A stretch of 19,226 nt of DNA from SAT2750 sp964476375 (GTDB lineage Bacteria; Planctomycetota; Planctomycetia; Pirellulales; Pirellulaceae). Of the stretch, positions 1 through 7,950 are shown piece by piece. The notes under the pieces are model-generated. The model worked only from the letters and a program-made list of their open reading frames with translations. It did no database searches and was not told the origin of the DNA. Location: NCBI GenBank assembly GCA_964476375.1, contig CAYYZW010000007.1, forward strand, positions 1-19,226. The letters run 5' to 3'. Both the position numbers and the translations under genes were made by a program. Numbering within the stretch: the stretch's first letter is position 1; every line of letters begins with the position of its first letter.

Positions 1-2
1 CA

Positions 3-1316
3 GCTTTACTCGTTTTTCTCCTGGCAACCCCTGGATTCCTGATCGCAGACGACTGGACCCAGTGGGCCGGGAATGACCGGCGCTGCAACTGGAACGAGAC
101 CGGGATCCTCAAGACGTTCCCCAAGGATGGCCTGAAACCCGCCTGGTCAGTTCCGATTGGCTCGGGATACTCGGGCCCGGTTGTCTGGCAGGGGCGCGTC
201 TTTGTGACCGACTATCAACCAAAACCGAAAACCGAAATCCTGGAAGCAATCGAGCGCATTCTCTGTCTCGATGAAAAGACTGGCAAGCAGCTCTGGAGTC
301 ACCAGTGGGAAACCCACTATCGTCGACAACTGCATTCCTACGCCACCGGTCCCCGCGCCACGCCGCTGGTAAGTGATGGCCGGCTCTACACGCTCGGCGC
401 CACCGGCATGATGCACTGCCTGGATGCCAAGACGGGCAAGGTACAGTGGGAGTACGATGCCCTGGAGGCGTTTGATGCCGAGGTGCCCGTCTTCGGAGTT
501 TCTGCCTCCCCCCTGGCCTGGAAGGATACGGTGATCTTTGTCTGTGGTGGGAGCGAGGGGCTGCTGCGGGCGTTTGACAAGGTTACGGGCAAAGAAAAGT
601 GGAAAGCACTTCCTGGCAATTACGACATGCCCTATTCGTCGCCGGTGATTCTCACGATTGCGGGTCGCCAGCAGTTGATCCAGTGGGACCAGCAGCAACT
701 GAGCGGACTGAACCCGGACAACGGGCAGGTCCTCTGGCAGGTCCCCTTCGTGGCCAAGTCGAACATGGCACTGGCTCGACCGGTTCAGATCGGGAACCGC
801 TTGCTGGTGAGTGGTTTTTACGATGGCTCGATGCTGGTCGAGGTCACGGAGAAGGGGGCCACGGCCGTCTGGCGTAACTCGGGCAGCGGAGAGAATCCGG
901 ATCAGACCGACAGCCTGCACGCGGTGATTACCACGCCGATCACCGACGGCAAACATTTTTACGGGACATGCAGTTACGGGGAACTGCGGGGCTTGCAGCT
1001 AAGCGATGGAAACCGCATTTGGGAAAACAAGAAGCTGACCCGCCAGGGACGCTGGGGGTCTTTCTTCTGGGTCAAGAATGGTGACCGGTATTTCGTCAAC
1101 AACGATCTTGGTGAACTGCTGATCATGCAGTTCAGTTCACGTGGCCCGACCGTGCTGGGGCGGACGAAGCTGATCACGGCAGATACCCATTGTGGTTACG
1201 GGCCGCGGAGGTTTGCCGATGACCTGGTCAACTGGGTGCAACCGGCCTATGCCAACCGGCACATCATTATTCGCAACGATTCGGAAATTCGCCGGATCTC
1301 GCTCGAGGCAAAGTAA
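3..1316 (+). CDS. Secreted PQQ-type beta-propeller protein (5' end missing)
   Basis: The reading frame is open from base 3 and its start codon lies before the window. The first visible residues form the end of a signal peptide (hydrophobic LLVFLLATPGFLIA, then DDWTQWAG), so the true start is only a little upstream. The GTG at 204 is internal. The protein carries repeated PQQ-like blades of the BamB type: CLDEKTGKQLW, CLDAKTGKVQW, AFDKVTGKEKW, GLNPDNGQVLW and LSDGNRIW. In planctomycetes such proteins are common exported propellers. They usually lack a demonstrated enzymatic activity and are presumed to be periplasmic or envelope scaffolds. No dehydrogenase-specific heme or metal motif is visible, so a quinoprotein dehydrogenase is less likely. 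The stop is TAA at 1314-1316, and the next gene is 164 bases downstream. The family call is confident; the role is unknown. Confidence 0.85.
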   Translation, partial: ALLVFLLATPGFLIADDWTQWAGNDRRCNWNETGILKTFPKDGLKPAWSVPIGSGYSGPVVWQGRVFVTDYQPKPKTEILEAIERILCLDEKTGKQLWSHQWETHYRRQLHSYATGPRATPLVSDGRLYTLGATGMMHCLDAKTGKVQWEYDALEAFDAEVPVFGVSASPLAWKDTVIFVCGGSEGLLRAFDKVTGKEKWKALPGNYDMPYSSPVILTIAGRQQLIQWDQQQLSGLNPDNGQVLWQVPFVAKSNMALARPVQIGNRLLVSGFYDGSMLVEVTEKGATAVWRNSGSGENPDQTDSLHAVITTPITDGKHFYGTCSYGELRGLQLSDGNRIWENKKLTRQGRWGSFFWVKNGDRYFVNNDLGELLIMQFSSRGPTVLGRTKLITADTHCGYGPRRFADDLVNWVQPAYANRHIIIRNDSEIRRISLEAK

Positions 1317-1351
1317 TGTCCTCTCGGCTCACCAGTCCAGGGTTGCGCGAC

Positions 1352-1395
1352 GCCCTCCACCGGCGAAAGAGCCGCGATGACGGGCGGCTGGAGGC
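1352..1395. other. Imperfect inverted repeat after the PQQ gene
   Basis: The arms 1352-1362 and 1385-1395 can pair over ten base pairs (GCC, TCCA and CCG blocks) with one bulged C on each side and a loop of about 22 bases. It lies between the PQQ-propeller gene and fae. There is no T-tract, so it is not a classical intrinsic terminator. The remainder of the 1317-1480 gap shows no other recognisable element apart from the fae ribosome binding site. Confidence 0.2.
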
Positions 1396-1480
1396 CTGGT
1401 CGACACTGAGCAAAGAGATGCGGGGCAGAGGATGCTGCCGATCGATTAATATCACAACTGAATGAAAAAGGAACCATCAC

Positions 1481-2029
1481 ATGAGCGATCGAATCATCAT
1501 GCGCACCGGAGAGTCCCTTGTTGCCGGCGGCCCCCCATTCACGGCTGCGGAGCCGGAGGTTGTTATCGGTGAGTTGGACGGACCGGTCGGCACAGCGATT
1601 GCGACGCTAACCGGTGACCAATCCGTTGGGCACTCCAAAGTCTTCGCCATTCTCGATACCGACATCCAGGTTCGTCCAGTGACGCTGATGGTGAGCAAGG
1701 TTACGGTCAAGAAAAGTGCCTACACCAATATTTTAATGGGAACAGTGCAGGCCGCGATTGCCAACGGTGTGCTCGACGCTGTCCGCGCTGGCGATATCCC
1801 CCAAGAGAAGGCAAATGACCTGGGTATCGTCTGTTCGGTTTGGCTCAATCCTGGCGCCGCGACGGACGAGAACCTCGATCACAAAGCGCTCTTTGACATC
1901 CACCGAAAAGCAATGGCTCAGGCAATTCACAAGGCGATGTGCAACGAGCCATCGATCGAATGGCTGTTAGAAAACCAGGATAAAATCACCCACAAGTACT
2001 ATCAACGCGGGTTAGACGGCGAACTGTAA
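1481..2029 (+). CDS. fae: Formaldehyde-activating enzyme (Fae) homologue, divergent active site
   Basis: The 182-residue protein matches the Fae family (about 170 residues), which condenses formaldehyde with tetrahydromethanopterin to methylene-H4MPT in the cytoplasm. Recognisable blocks in order are GESLV (10-14), EVVIG (26-30), RPVTLMVSKVTV (65-76), the helix GTVQAAIANGVLDAV (87-101), IPQEKANDLGI (106-116) and a C-terminal NEPSIEW with a HKYY tail. The start is supported by AAGGA at 1468-1472, eight bases before ATG. By hand alignment to Methylobacterium Fae, the histidine proposed as general acid (His17 there) falls on Glu24. This may therefore be one of the divergent Fae-like proteins rather than a canonical enzyme. 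No other H4MPT-pathway gene is in the window. Family membership is secure; the activity is uncertain. Confidence 0.85.
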   Translation: MSDRIIMRTGESLVAGGPPFTAAEPEVVIGELDGPVGTAIATLTGDQSVGHSKVFAILDTDIQVRPVTLMVSKVTVKKSAYTNILMGTVQAAIANGVLDAVRAGDIPQEKANDLGIVCSVWLNPGAATDENLDHKALFDIHRKAMAQAIHKAMCNEPSIEWLLENQDKITHKYYQRGLDGEL

Positions 2030-2052
2030 TTCAATTCAGCAAGCACCATGCT

Positions 2053-2220
2053 GTGAGAAAACTCTTTCCAATCGCGTTGTGCGCTACCACGCTGCTGGCC
2101 TTGCTCTTGTTCTATGGACCCGCGTCGGCGGAAGAATTGTCCTTCGTGCCGAAGGGGGAAACAGCGGCAGAGCCCTACCTGCTCGAGAAGCCGGCATCCC
2201 CCGGCCGTCGGGTGGCATAA
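2053..2220 (+). CDS. Possible short secreted peptide or 5' gene remnant
   Basis: A GTG-initiated frame encodes about 55 residues. It begins MRKLFPIALCATTLLALLL and continues FYGPASAEE, which looks like a complete signal peptide with an A-x-A cleavage site, followed by only about 28 residues. No Shine-Dalgarno sequence is evident upstream, and the frame starts 23 bases after the fae stop. Its last ten codons (ASPGRRVA, then TAA) lie inside the 67-base direct repeat that recurs near 18353. It could be a real small exported peptide. It could equally be the decayed 5' end of a larger secreted protein truncated by the repeat. No family was recognised. Confidence 0.35.
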   Translation: MRKLFPIALCATTLLALLLFYGPASAEELSFVPKGETAAEPYLLEKPASPGRRVA

Positions 2221-2259
2221 TGAACTCAGCACGTCACCCGGATTCCCATTGCCATGCAG
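2193..2259 (+). repeat. 67-base direct repeat, copy 1
   Basis: Bases 2193-2259 align without gaps to 18353-18419 with 56 of 67 positions identical by hand count. The most conserved stretch is the 3' end, TTCCCATTGCCATGCAG. Both copies are on the plus strand, upstream of a gene for an exported protein and outside the main coding regions. The block ends in ATGCAG, which here opens only a 9-codon frame (2254-2280). It may be a dispersed genomic repeat or a shared 5' regulatory segment. Confidence 0.6.
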
Positions 2260-2283
2260 CTCACGACCAGAATCAACTAAAGC

Positions 2284-2290
2284 GGAGAGG
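2284..2290 (+). promoter_or_regulatory. Ribosome binding site deciding the start at 2294
   Basis: GGAGAGG sits just before the ATG at 2294 (GGAG core six bases away). It supports this ATG over an in-frame ATG at 2114, whose extra 60 residues are arginine- and proline-rich and overlap the 67-base repeat. Confidence 0.55.
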
Positions 2291-2293
2291 CCA

Positions 2294-4987
2294 ATGTGTG
2301 ACAGACGACAATCCTGGGCAAGAACAGCCATGGGCCTGACCTGGTCGGTCCTCGTGCTCCTCACCGGGACGACCAGTCTCGAGGCCAATCACAACAGGCT
2401 GCTCCAACTTGAGTTCCGCAGGGCAATCAACAGGCACGTGGTTTGTGACAGTCAGGGGCACTGTTACCTGGTGGTCCCTACGTCGATGGGAGGGAAGGGT
2501 TTCACCCTGAAGGCCTCGCAGAAAGCGCACCCGGAATCGATTTCGGATTTCCCACTGACGATGCCGCTCCCCACGCTGCAGGGCAGACCCCTGGCGTCAT
2601 TCTTTTCTGCAGGTCTCGCCATCGATCCCCAGGATCGGCTCCACGTCATTTACACGACCGAGCAAGGCCTGACCGCTTACAGCGTCGTGAAGACACAAGC
2701 ATTGCGAAGCGGCAAGGTCGATCAACAATGGTTGAATCCCGTGAGCGGGCAGGCGGGAGGACTCGTGCTCGCAAAAACCAGGTCCTGGGCAGGAGATATC
2801 TGCCGATCACCCGACGGGCAGGCCTGGCTGACCTGGACAACCGGTGGAGGCAACGACTCGGACGTGACAGTCCATCTCGGGACGCTCCGCGACGGAGCAT
2901 GGCAGTCGTTCGAAATCGGACAGGGGAAAGGGCTCTATCCACCCGCCATGCTCTTTTCCCGAGACGGGGCCTTTGTTCACGTCGCAGCTGGCGACACCAG
3001 GGGGGGTACCCACTACGTGAAGCTGAAGGTCTCCACGCTGAATACCGGGAGTTGGCAGTTTCAGCCGAGTCACCCCGGGCACCGGCCCGCTCTCGCCGAA
3101 ACGGCCGGCGAGATCCTTGCCGTTCACGAATCGGGAGACTCGCTGAAATACACCTTCCTGGAAAGAGAACAACGGCAGTCACACCCGTTGACGGACCTGG
3201 ACAGCCGTTTCGTATGGGACACCGTGCACTCACCACGAATGGTTGTTGACCGGTATGGCGTCCCCTGGATGTTCTTTATTGACTCAACGCGCCAGCACGT
3301 CTTTTACTCGCGATGGCTGGGCACCCGGTGGAGTCCAATCATGAACGGTTTCTGGCTGACACGAAACACGGCTCGATTCGAGGAGAACCACCTCTCAATC
3401 GACTGGCTGGGCGTGGAACACGGGGTCGGCGCGGACCACTCTTCGATTGCCCTGGTGATGGGACACCGGGGCCGGTTTCCTGCCACCCTGTTTCACATTC
3501 TTCGGGTCCCGTCGCTCACGTCCGACCCTGGAAACAAGGTTCTGTTCCTCGATTCCAAGGAGATCCAGCACATCGATGGCCTTGCACTGAAAGTCAACAC
3601 GGCGCGAAAGTTTTCGGGCAACCCGGTGATCACTGCCGGAGGGCCCGGGGAATTCGACTCGCAGGGTGCCTCGAAGGTCAAGGTACTCAAGCAGCATGGC
3701 GTTTACCGGGCATGGTACTCCGGCATGCATCGCGAGCCTGGTTCGGAATGGCCGAAAAGCGGATCCATCCCCTCAATCCGAATGGGTTACGCCGAGAGCA
3801 GCGACGGTCGCAGCTTTGAGAAAATACCGCTGGGCCTGGCCTCCTTTGGAGACAACGACAACACGAACATGGTTGCCGGGCTTCCGGCAACGCCGATCTA
3901 CCGACCGCTCGTTCCATCGGGGATGTATGTCGACATACACGATCCGGACCCGGCACGTCGATACAAGTTTTTAACGTGGACCGGCACGGCACCCTCGCCG
4001 AACCGGGCGGGGTTCGCTGTTGGCCAATCGGACGATGCGCAAACCTGGACGCTCTGGACATCTCCCGACGGACTTCGCTGGCACCAGGCGAGTCGCGGCG
4101 GCATTCGGTTCCCCGCCGGGATGCCCTCCTCGTTCTCCCCCCAGGCCCTGTTCTATGATCCGGACGAACGAGACCCCGCCAGGAAGTACAAGGCCTACGG
4201 ATTCATGGGTCTGAATAACGACCGGCGAGGCGCGGGCTACGGCTTCAGCGCGGACGCATCCGAATGGACGGCCGATCCGAAAAACCCGGTTTTCGATCCA
4301 TGGGCCAGAGCCACCCCGGTGGTGAAAAACGGCAAGGTCGAACAGATTCATGATGTCGCCGTCTGGAAGTACCGCCAGTATTACCTGGCGTTCTACCAGT
4401 ACCAGCGCAGCGGAACCAACATGACCGTCGAACTGGCCATGAGTCGTGACGGTGAGCATTTCACCTACATCCAGCCTGGCACGGAAGTGGTGCAACAGGG
4501 CGCAGCGGGGGAATGGGATGCGGACGAGATCGCTCCTTCCATCCCCCTGGTCGACGCGAAGGAAATCAAGATCTACTACTCCGGCTACCGGTTCAGCACA
4601 ACCAGCCTGATTGAAGGGGAACACAGCTGCGGCCTGGCCACGCTTCGGCTGGATGGCTTCACACGCCTGACACTGGAGGACGGCCAGGACCAGGGACGCG
4701 TCACCACCATTCCTGTTGACCGGGGTTCCGCCAGGGACCTGTATCTCAACGCATCCTGCAGGAAAGGAAGCCGGCTGGAGGTTGAGTTAATCGACCCCGA
4801 GTCAGGCGATGTCGTACCCGGCTATTCTCGCGAGCAATGCACACCCCTGGAGACGGATTCCCTGGCTCACAGGGTCGTCTGGGGAAACCGGGGATTCGGC
4901 GATGCCATGCAGGCGCCCGTCCAGCTCCGTTTTTATTTCACCAACGGTCGCACCTCTCCCAACCTGTACTCGTTCGAGTTTCGCTAG
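2294..4987 (+). CDS. Exported two-propeller glycosidase-like protein
   Basis: The product is 897 residues from the ATG at 2294. It opens with a signal peptide (MGLTWSVLVLLTG core). Residues of roughly 30-410 contain short repeated beta blades resembling BNR/sialidase-type propellers. From about 414-800 a second module shows features of five-bladed glycosidases of the GH32/GH43/GH130 kind: FSGNPVI, YRAWYSGM, RRYKFLTW, ARKYKAYGF and DEIAPSIPL with KIYYSGYRF. The last 85 residues or so form a beta-sandwich seen at the end of such planctomycete proteins (DLYLNASC to YSFEF). The likely role is hydrolysis or binding of glycans outside the cytoplasm; the substrate cannot be read. Catalytic acids were not assigned. 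The stop is five bases from the stop of the convergent sialidase gene. Domain boundaries are approximate. Confidence 0.8.
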   Translation: MCDRRQSWARTAMGLTWSVLVLLTGTTSLEANHNRLLQLEFRRAINRHVVCDSQGHCYLVVPTSMGGKGFTLKASQKAHPESISDFPLTMPLPTLQGRPLASFFSAGLAIDPQDRLHVIYTTEQGLTAYSVVKTQALRSGKVDQQWLNPVSGQAGGLVLAKTRSWAGDICRSPDGQAWLTWTTGGGNDSDVTVHLGTLRDGAWQSFEIGQGKGLYPPAMLFSRDGAFVHVAAGDTRGGTHYVKLKVSTLNTGSWQFQPSHPGHRPALAETAGEILAVHESGDSLKYTFLEREQRQSHPLTDLDSRFVWDTVHSPRMVVDRYGVPWMFFIDSTRQHVFYSRWLGTRWSPIMNGFWLTRNTARFEENHLSIDWLGVEHGVGADHSSIALVMGHRGRFPATLFHILRVPSLTSDPGNKVLFLDSKEIQHIDGLALKVNTARKFSGNPVITAGGPGEFDSQGASKVKVLKQHGVYRAWYSGMHREPGSEWPKSGSIPSIRMGYAESSDGRSFEKIPLGLASFGDNDNTNMVAGLPATPIYRPLVPSGMYVDIHDPDPARRYKFLTWTGTAPSPNRAGFAVGQSDDAQTWTLWTSPDGLRWHQASRGGIRFPAGMPSSFSPQALFYDPDERDPARKYKAYGFMGLNNDRRGAGYGFSADASEWTADPKNPVFDPWARATPVVKNGKVEQIHDVAVWKYRQYYLAFYQYQRSGTNMTVELAMSRDGEHFTYIQPGTEVVQQGAAGEWDADEIAPSIPLVDAKEIKIYYSGYRFSTTSLIEGEHSCGLATLRLDGFTRLTLEDGQDQGRVTTIPVDRGSARDLYLNASCRKGSRLEVELIDPESGDVVPGYSREQCTPLETDSLAHRVVWGNRGFGDAMQAPVQLRFYFTNGRTSPNLYSFEFR

Positions 4988-4992
4988 ATGCG

Positions 4993-6291
4993 TCAGTCTG
5001 TTTGGGGACGGATCGCGGCCCCGGGGGACCAGATGACCGCGGAAGTGATACCCAATGTACGTGCCGATCCTCCGACCCCCGCTTTTCCCCACTGCGCCCC
5101 GTAGTGATAGAGAAATACCGTCAGGATCCGGCCGTCTGCCAATTCCAGTGAACAGGGACTATGCATCGTCTGGTGCATGGCCCAGCGAAACAGGGTAAAA
5201 CGCTTGTCCCAGTCCCAGGTCCTGCCGTGATCTCGGCTGATCACCGCCTCGATTCCGTGATAAACCTTGCCTTCCAGTTCCCCCATGCGGGCAGCATAAG
5301 TCATCAGGATGCGGCCATCCTTCAGCGTGATCAAATCCGTGTGAACCTTGCCGTACTTGAAATGCACCTGGTGATCTGTCCAGGTTTTCCCCTCGTCCAT
5401 CGAACGGGCAGTCGTGATCCGTCGCCAGTGGTCACTGAAAGAAGGAAAGTCCTCAGGCTGGGCTGTTCGAAGCGAGACGACCAGCGCCCCGTCCGTGGCC
5501 CGCGTGATGGACCCCTCGGAGGTTTGCCATTGTGGCGGAAACCAGGTTCCTTCCTTCCAGGTTTTCCCGCCGTCATGACTTCTTCGAAGCAGCGACTGCG
5601 CTCTCCACTGCACGGGACCATGGGGTTCGACGGCGGCCGTGAAGATCGCTGAGACGACCTCTTTCTCGACCAGGACACTCCCCTTGTGGTAGGTAATTCT
5701 TCCGTCACCCAGGCGAGGAAACTGCGTCTTTTCACTCCACTGTTTCCCCCCGTCCTGGCTCAGGCAGAGAAAACCATCATCGTCCGCTGGAATAACCATC
5801 AGTCGATTCCCACCCAGGCTGACCAACTGCGGGCGTTCCAGGCCACGGTGAAATTCGACCGGCTGGCTCCATCTCTTCCCCTCATCCACCGAGTAGGAGA
5901 GGAAGGATCCTCGCTGTTCCTTGTCCGTTCCGTCCAGCCAGCCAGTCCCGATCATCGCAAGGCGTCCATCTCCCAATCGACAGATCGTTGCAAATTTCAT
6001 GGAGTGCACGAGAAACGTGTAGCTGGTTCCTTCCTGGTAGACCGGACCGCCTGGATTTTCCTGCCGGATCGCGATCGGCATGTGCGGCGTGATAAATCGA
6101 TTCGGATCAAATTCCGCGGAGGCATTGCGGGCCGCCATGGTCTTGAGTTTTTCCAGCGGAATCGTATCACGCGGGGTCGGAACCTTCCTGGGCGTCGAAG
6201 CATCTCGACTGGTCGGCAAACCTGCGTCCTGGCCAGCAAGATCCGGCAGACCTGCAACAAGAAACACTAGAAGCACAGTAATCCTGAACAT
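4993..6291 (-). CDS. Secreted sialidase-like exo-glycosidase (BNR/Asp-box protein)
   Basis: The 432-residue product has a signal peptide (MFRITVLLVFLVAGLPDLAG) and five Asp boxes of the S-x-D-x-G-x-x-W type, at residues 134-141, 178-185, 238-245, 297-304 and 352-359 (for example SHDGGKTW and SRDHGRTW). This is the six-bladed sialidase fold (GH33-like), normally removing terminal sialic acid or related sugars in the periplasm or outside the cell. RxDGR-like turns (RLGDGRLAMIG, LKDGRILMTY, LADGRILTVF) recur after the blades, as in this family. The reading frame is open to 6468, but the added N-terminus is not signal-like, whereas 6291 has both a ribosome binding site and a signal peptide. Many planctomycete members are not proven sialidases, so the substrate is open. 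Confidence 0.87.
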   Translation of the reverse strand: MFRITVLLVFLVAGLPDLAGQDAGLPTSRDASTPRKVPTPRDTIPLEKLKTMAARNASAEFDPNRFITPHMPIAIRQENPGGPVYQEGTSYTFLVHSMKFATICRLGDGRLAMIGTGWLDGTDKEQRGSFLSYSVDEGKRWSQPVEFHRGLERPQLVSLGGNRLMVIPADDDGFLCLSQDGGKQWSEKTQFPRLGDGRITYHKGSVLVEKEVVSAIFTAAVEPHGPVQWRAQSLLRRSHDGGKTWKEGTWFPPQWQTSEGSITRATDGALVVSLRTAQPEDFPSFSDHWRRITTARSMDEGKTWTDHQVHFKYGKVHTDLITLKDGRILMTYAARMGELEGKVYHGIEAVISRDHGRTWDWDKRFTLFRWAMHQTMHSPCSLELADGRILTVFLYHYGAQWGKAGVGGSARTLGITSAVIWSPGAAIRPQTD

Positions 6292-6298
6292 GACGAAT

Positions 6299-6304
6299 CT
6301 CCCC
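6299..6304 (-). promoter_or_regulatory. Ribosome binding site deciding the sialidase start
   Basis: On the minus strand GGGGAG occupies 6304-6299, seven bases before the ATG at 6291. It favours this start over the upstream in-frame start at 6468. Confidence 0.6.
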
Positions 6305-6531
6305 TGTTTCAACCTGCGGTACCTCGACACCAGGGCATAATAACACAACCAGGGCGGCACAGAATCCGCCATGACAAATCCACCTTCGGGAAAAAAGTGG
6401 CGGAAAGAAAAATGCTTTTCACCACGTTCATGTCCTTTTTCACCGATCGAAAAACCAATTCGCGTCAAATCCCAGCCACCACAGCCAGGGCCGGGGATCT
6501 TCCATCGTTGGCGGATATATTCTGCTGCACG

Positions 6532-6560
6532 TCGTCATCGGGATTCTGCCCGGATAGAAT
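6532..6560 (+). promoter_or_regulatory. Candidate sigma-70-type promoter for the three-gene cassette
   Basis: In the 352-base divergent gap 6292-6643, TCGTCA (6532-6537) and TAGAAT (6555-6560) are 17 bases apart and match the -35 and -10 consensus at 4 and 5 of 6 positions. They lie about 85 bases before the GTG start at 6644. This is a pattern match only; no operator-like repeat was seen. The rest of the gap holds no recognisable gene. Confidence 0.3.
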
Positions 6561-6629
6561 CAATTATCGATGTCGCAGCCATCCCCACGTTGTACCGATG
6601 GCAATACGAATCGCGTAACAGTCCAGATC

Positions 6630-6635
6630 AGGAAG
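6630..6635 (+). promoter_or_regulatory. Ribosome binding site deciding the GTG start at 6644
   Basis: AGGAAG lies eight bases before the GTG at 6644. It supports this start over the in-frame ATG at 6371, which would add 91 residues with no resemblance to the metallo-beta-lactamase fold. Confidence 0.5.
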
Positions 6636-6643
6636 AACCAACC

Positions 6644-7936
6644 GTGCAGTTGATTGTCCACCGTGGAACCCATGAGATCGGAGGCTCGTGCGTCGAGCTG
6701 AAAGCGACATCCACAAGATTGATCCTTGACGTCGGCCTGCCACTGGTCGACGCCGACCGTGCACCATTTGACCAACGACGCATCCATGGAAAATCAATGG
6801 AAGAACTGGTCAGCGAGGGTACGGCACCCAATGTCCCCGGCCTGTTCACCGCAGGGCCGACTCCCGACGCAATCCTCCTGTCCCACAGCCACCTGGATCA
6901 TGTCGGCTTGCTGAAGTTCACCAACTCGGACATTCCGATCTACGCATCCAAGGGAACCAGCCAGATGATGAAGGCCGGTGCTGTATTCAGTCGCCAGCAG
7001 GAACTCGACCGGAACCGGCACAGGGAAGTCAGCAGCAAGCAGAAGTTCACGATCGGGGAATTCACCGTCACCCCCTACCCTGTCGACCACTCCAGCTACG
7101 GGGCCTATGCGTTTCTCCTTGAAGCAGACGGCCAGAGCCTGCTCTATTCAGGCGACCTCCGCATGCACGGTCGAAAACCGGGCATGGTCAAAGACCTGAT
7201 TGCGGATGTGGGAGCGAAGAACATTGATGTCCTGCTGATGGAAGGAACCCACTTTGGGTCCGAGCGACCAGAAGACCGTAATGAATATCAACTGGAAAAG
7301 GATATCCTGGAACTTATCAAAACCGCACCAGCACTTGTGCTGGCCGCGTTCTCGCCCATCGATGTCGATCGGCTTGTGACCTATTACAAGGCGACCCGGC
7401 AGGCAGGCAGGACTTTCGTTGTCGATGCCTATGCAGCCTTTGTCATGCACATGGTTTCCGGAAAATCAGGAATCCCTGCGCCCCAGCGATCTTCGGGGAT
7501 CCGCGTGTTATTCAACACGGCGTTCGCAAAGCGACAGATCCAGAAGCTGGAAAAGCTGTTTGAGAAAGATCAGATCACGCTGGATGAGATGCTGACAGAA
7601 CCAGGCAAGTACACGATGGTCTTTCGACCTTCGATGGTGAAGCTGGATTTCGATGGCACCTTGCCCCAGTCCAGTCGGTGCCTGTATTCCTACTGGCAAG
7701 GATATCTCACCAAGCCCGACTGGGTGGAACTCCAGGAGCACCTTGCAGGGGTCCAGGGCGATTTTTTTCCTGCCCATACTTCCGGCCATATTTACGTGAA
7801 AGACATTATTCGATTTGTCGAAGCAATTAACCCTCAGACCGTGATCCCAATCCACACATTTGAACCCGAGCAATACCACGAGCATTTCCCCAACGTGCGG
7901 GTGCTTGAGGATGGCGAGGTGTTTGAAGTTACCTGA
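6644..7936 (+). CDS. Beta-CASP metallo-beta-lactamase-fold nuclease, RNase J-like
   Basis: From GTG 6644 the product has 430 residues and starts directly in the fold (VQLIVHRGTHEIGG). The zinc-binding HxHxDH motif is HSHLDH at 81-86. Further ligands appear as H149 (YPVDHSSYG), D171 (LLYSGD) and H404 (IPIHTF). The beta-CASP insert spans about 200-375 and ends in HTSGHIYVKD, the RNase J-type motif. All metal ligands appear present, so the enzyme is predicted to be an active RNA- or DNA-cleaving hydrolase in the cytoplasm. The C-terminal domain of true RNase J (about 550 residues) is absent. It is first in a tight plus-strand cassette: 14 bases separate it from the DnaE-like gene, which hints that its substrate is a nucleic acid handled jointly. 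A general RNA-maturation role remains possible. Confidence 0.87.
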   Translation: MQLIVHRGTHEIGGSCVELKATSTRLILDVGLPLVDADRAPFDQRRIHGKSMEELVSEGTAPNVPGLFTAGPTPDAILLSHSHLDHVGLLKFTNSDIPIYASKGTSQMMKAGAVFSRQQELDRNRHREVSSKQKFTIGEFTVTPYPVDHSSYGAYAFLLEADGQSLLYSGDLRMHGRKPGMVKDLIADVGAKNIDVLLMEGTHFGSERPEDRNEYQLEKDILELIKTAPALVLAAFSPIDVDRLVTYYKATRQAGRTFVVDAYAAFVMHMVSGKSGIPAPQRSSGIRVLFNTAFAKRQIQKLEKLFEKDQITLDEMLTEPGKYTMVFRPSMVKLDFDGTLPQSSRCLYSYWQGYLTKPDWVELQEHLAGVQGDFFPAHTSGHIYVKDIIRFVEAINPQTVIPIHTFEPEQYHEHFPNVRVLEDGEVFEVT

Positions 7937-7950
7937 TTGGATTTAGCTAT

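Noticed and set aside
2114..2293. Longer start for the two-propeller protein at 2114
   Set aside because: The extension is arginine- and proline-rich, overlaps the 67-base repeat and the small signal-peptide frame, and would bury the signal peptide that follows 2294.
6371..6643. N-terminal extension of the beta-CASP gene back to the ATG at 6371
   Set aside because: The extra 91 residues do not resemble the fold, while GTG 6644 has a well-spaced AGGAAG and begins exactly at the first beta strand of the family.
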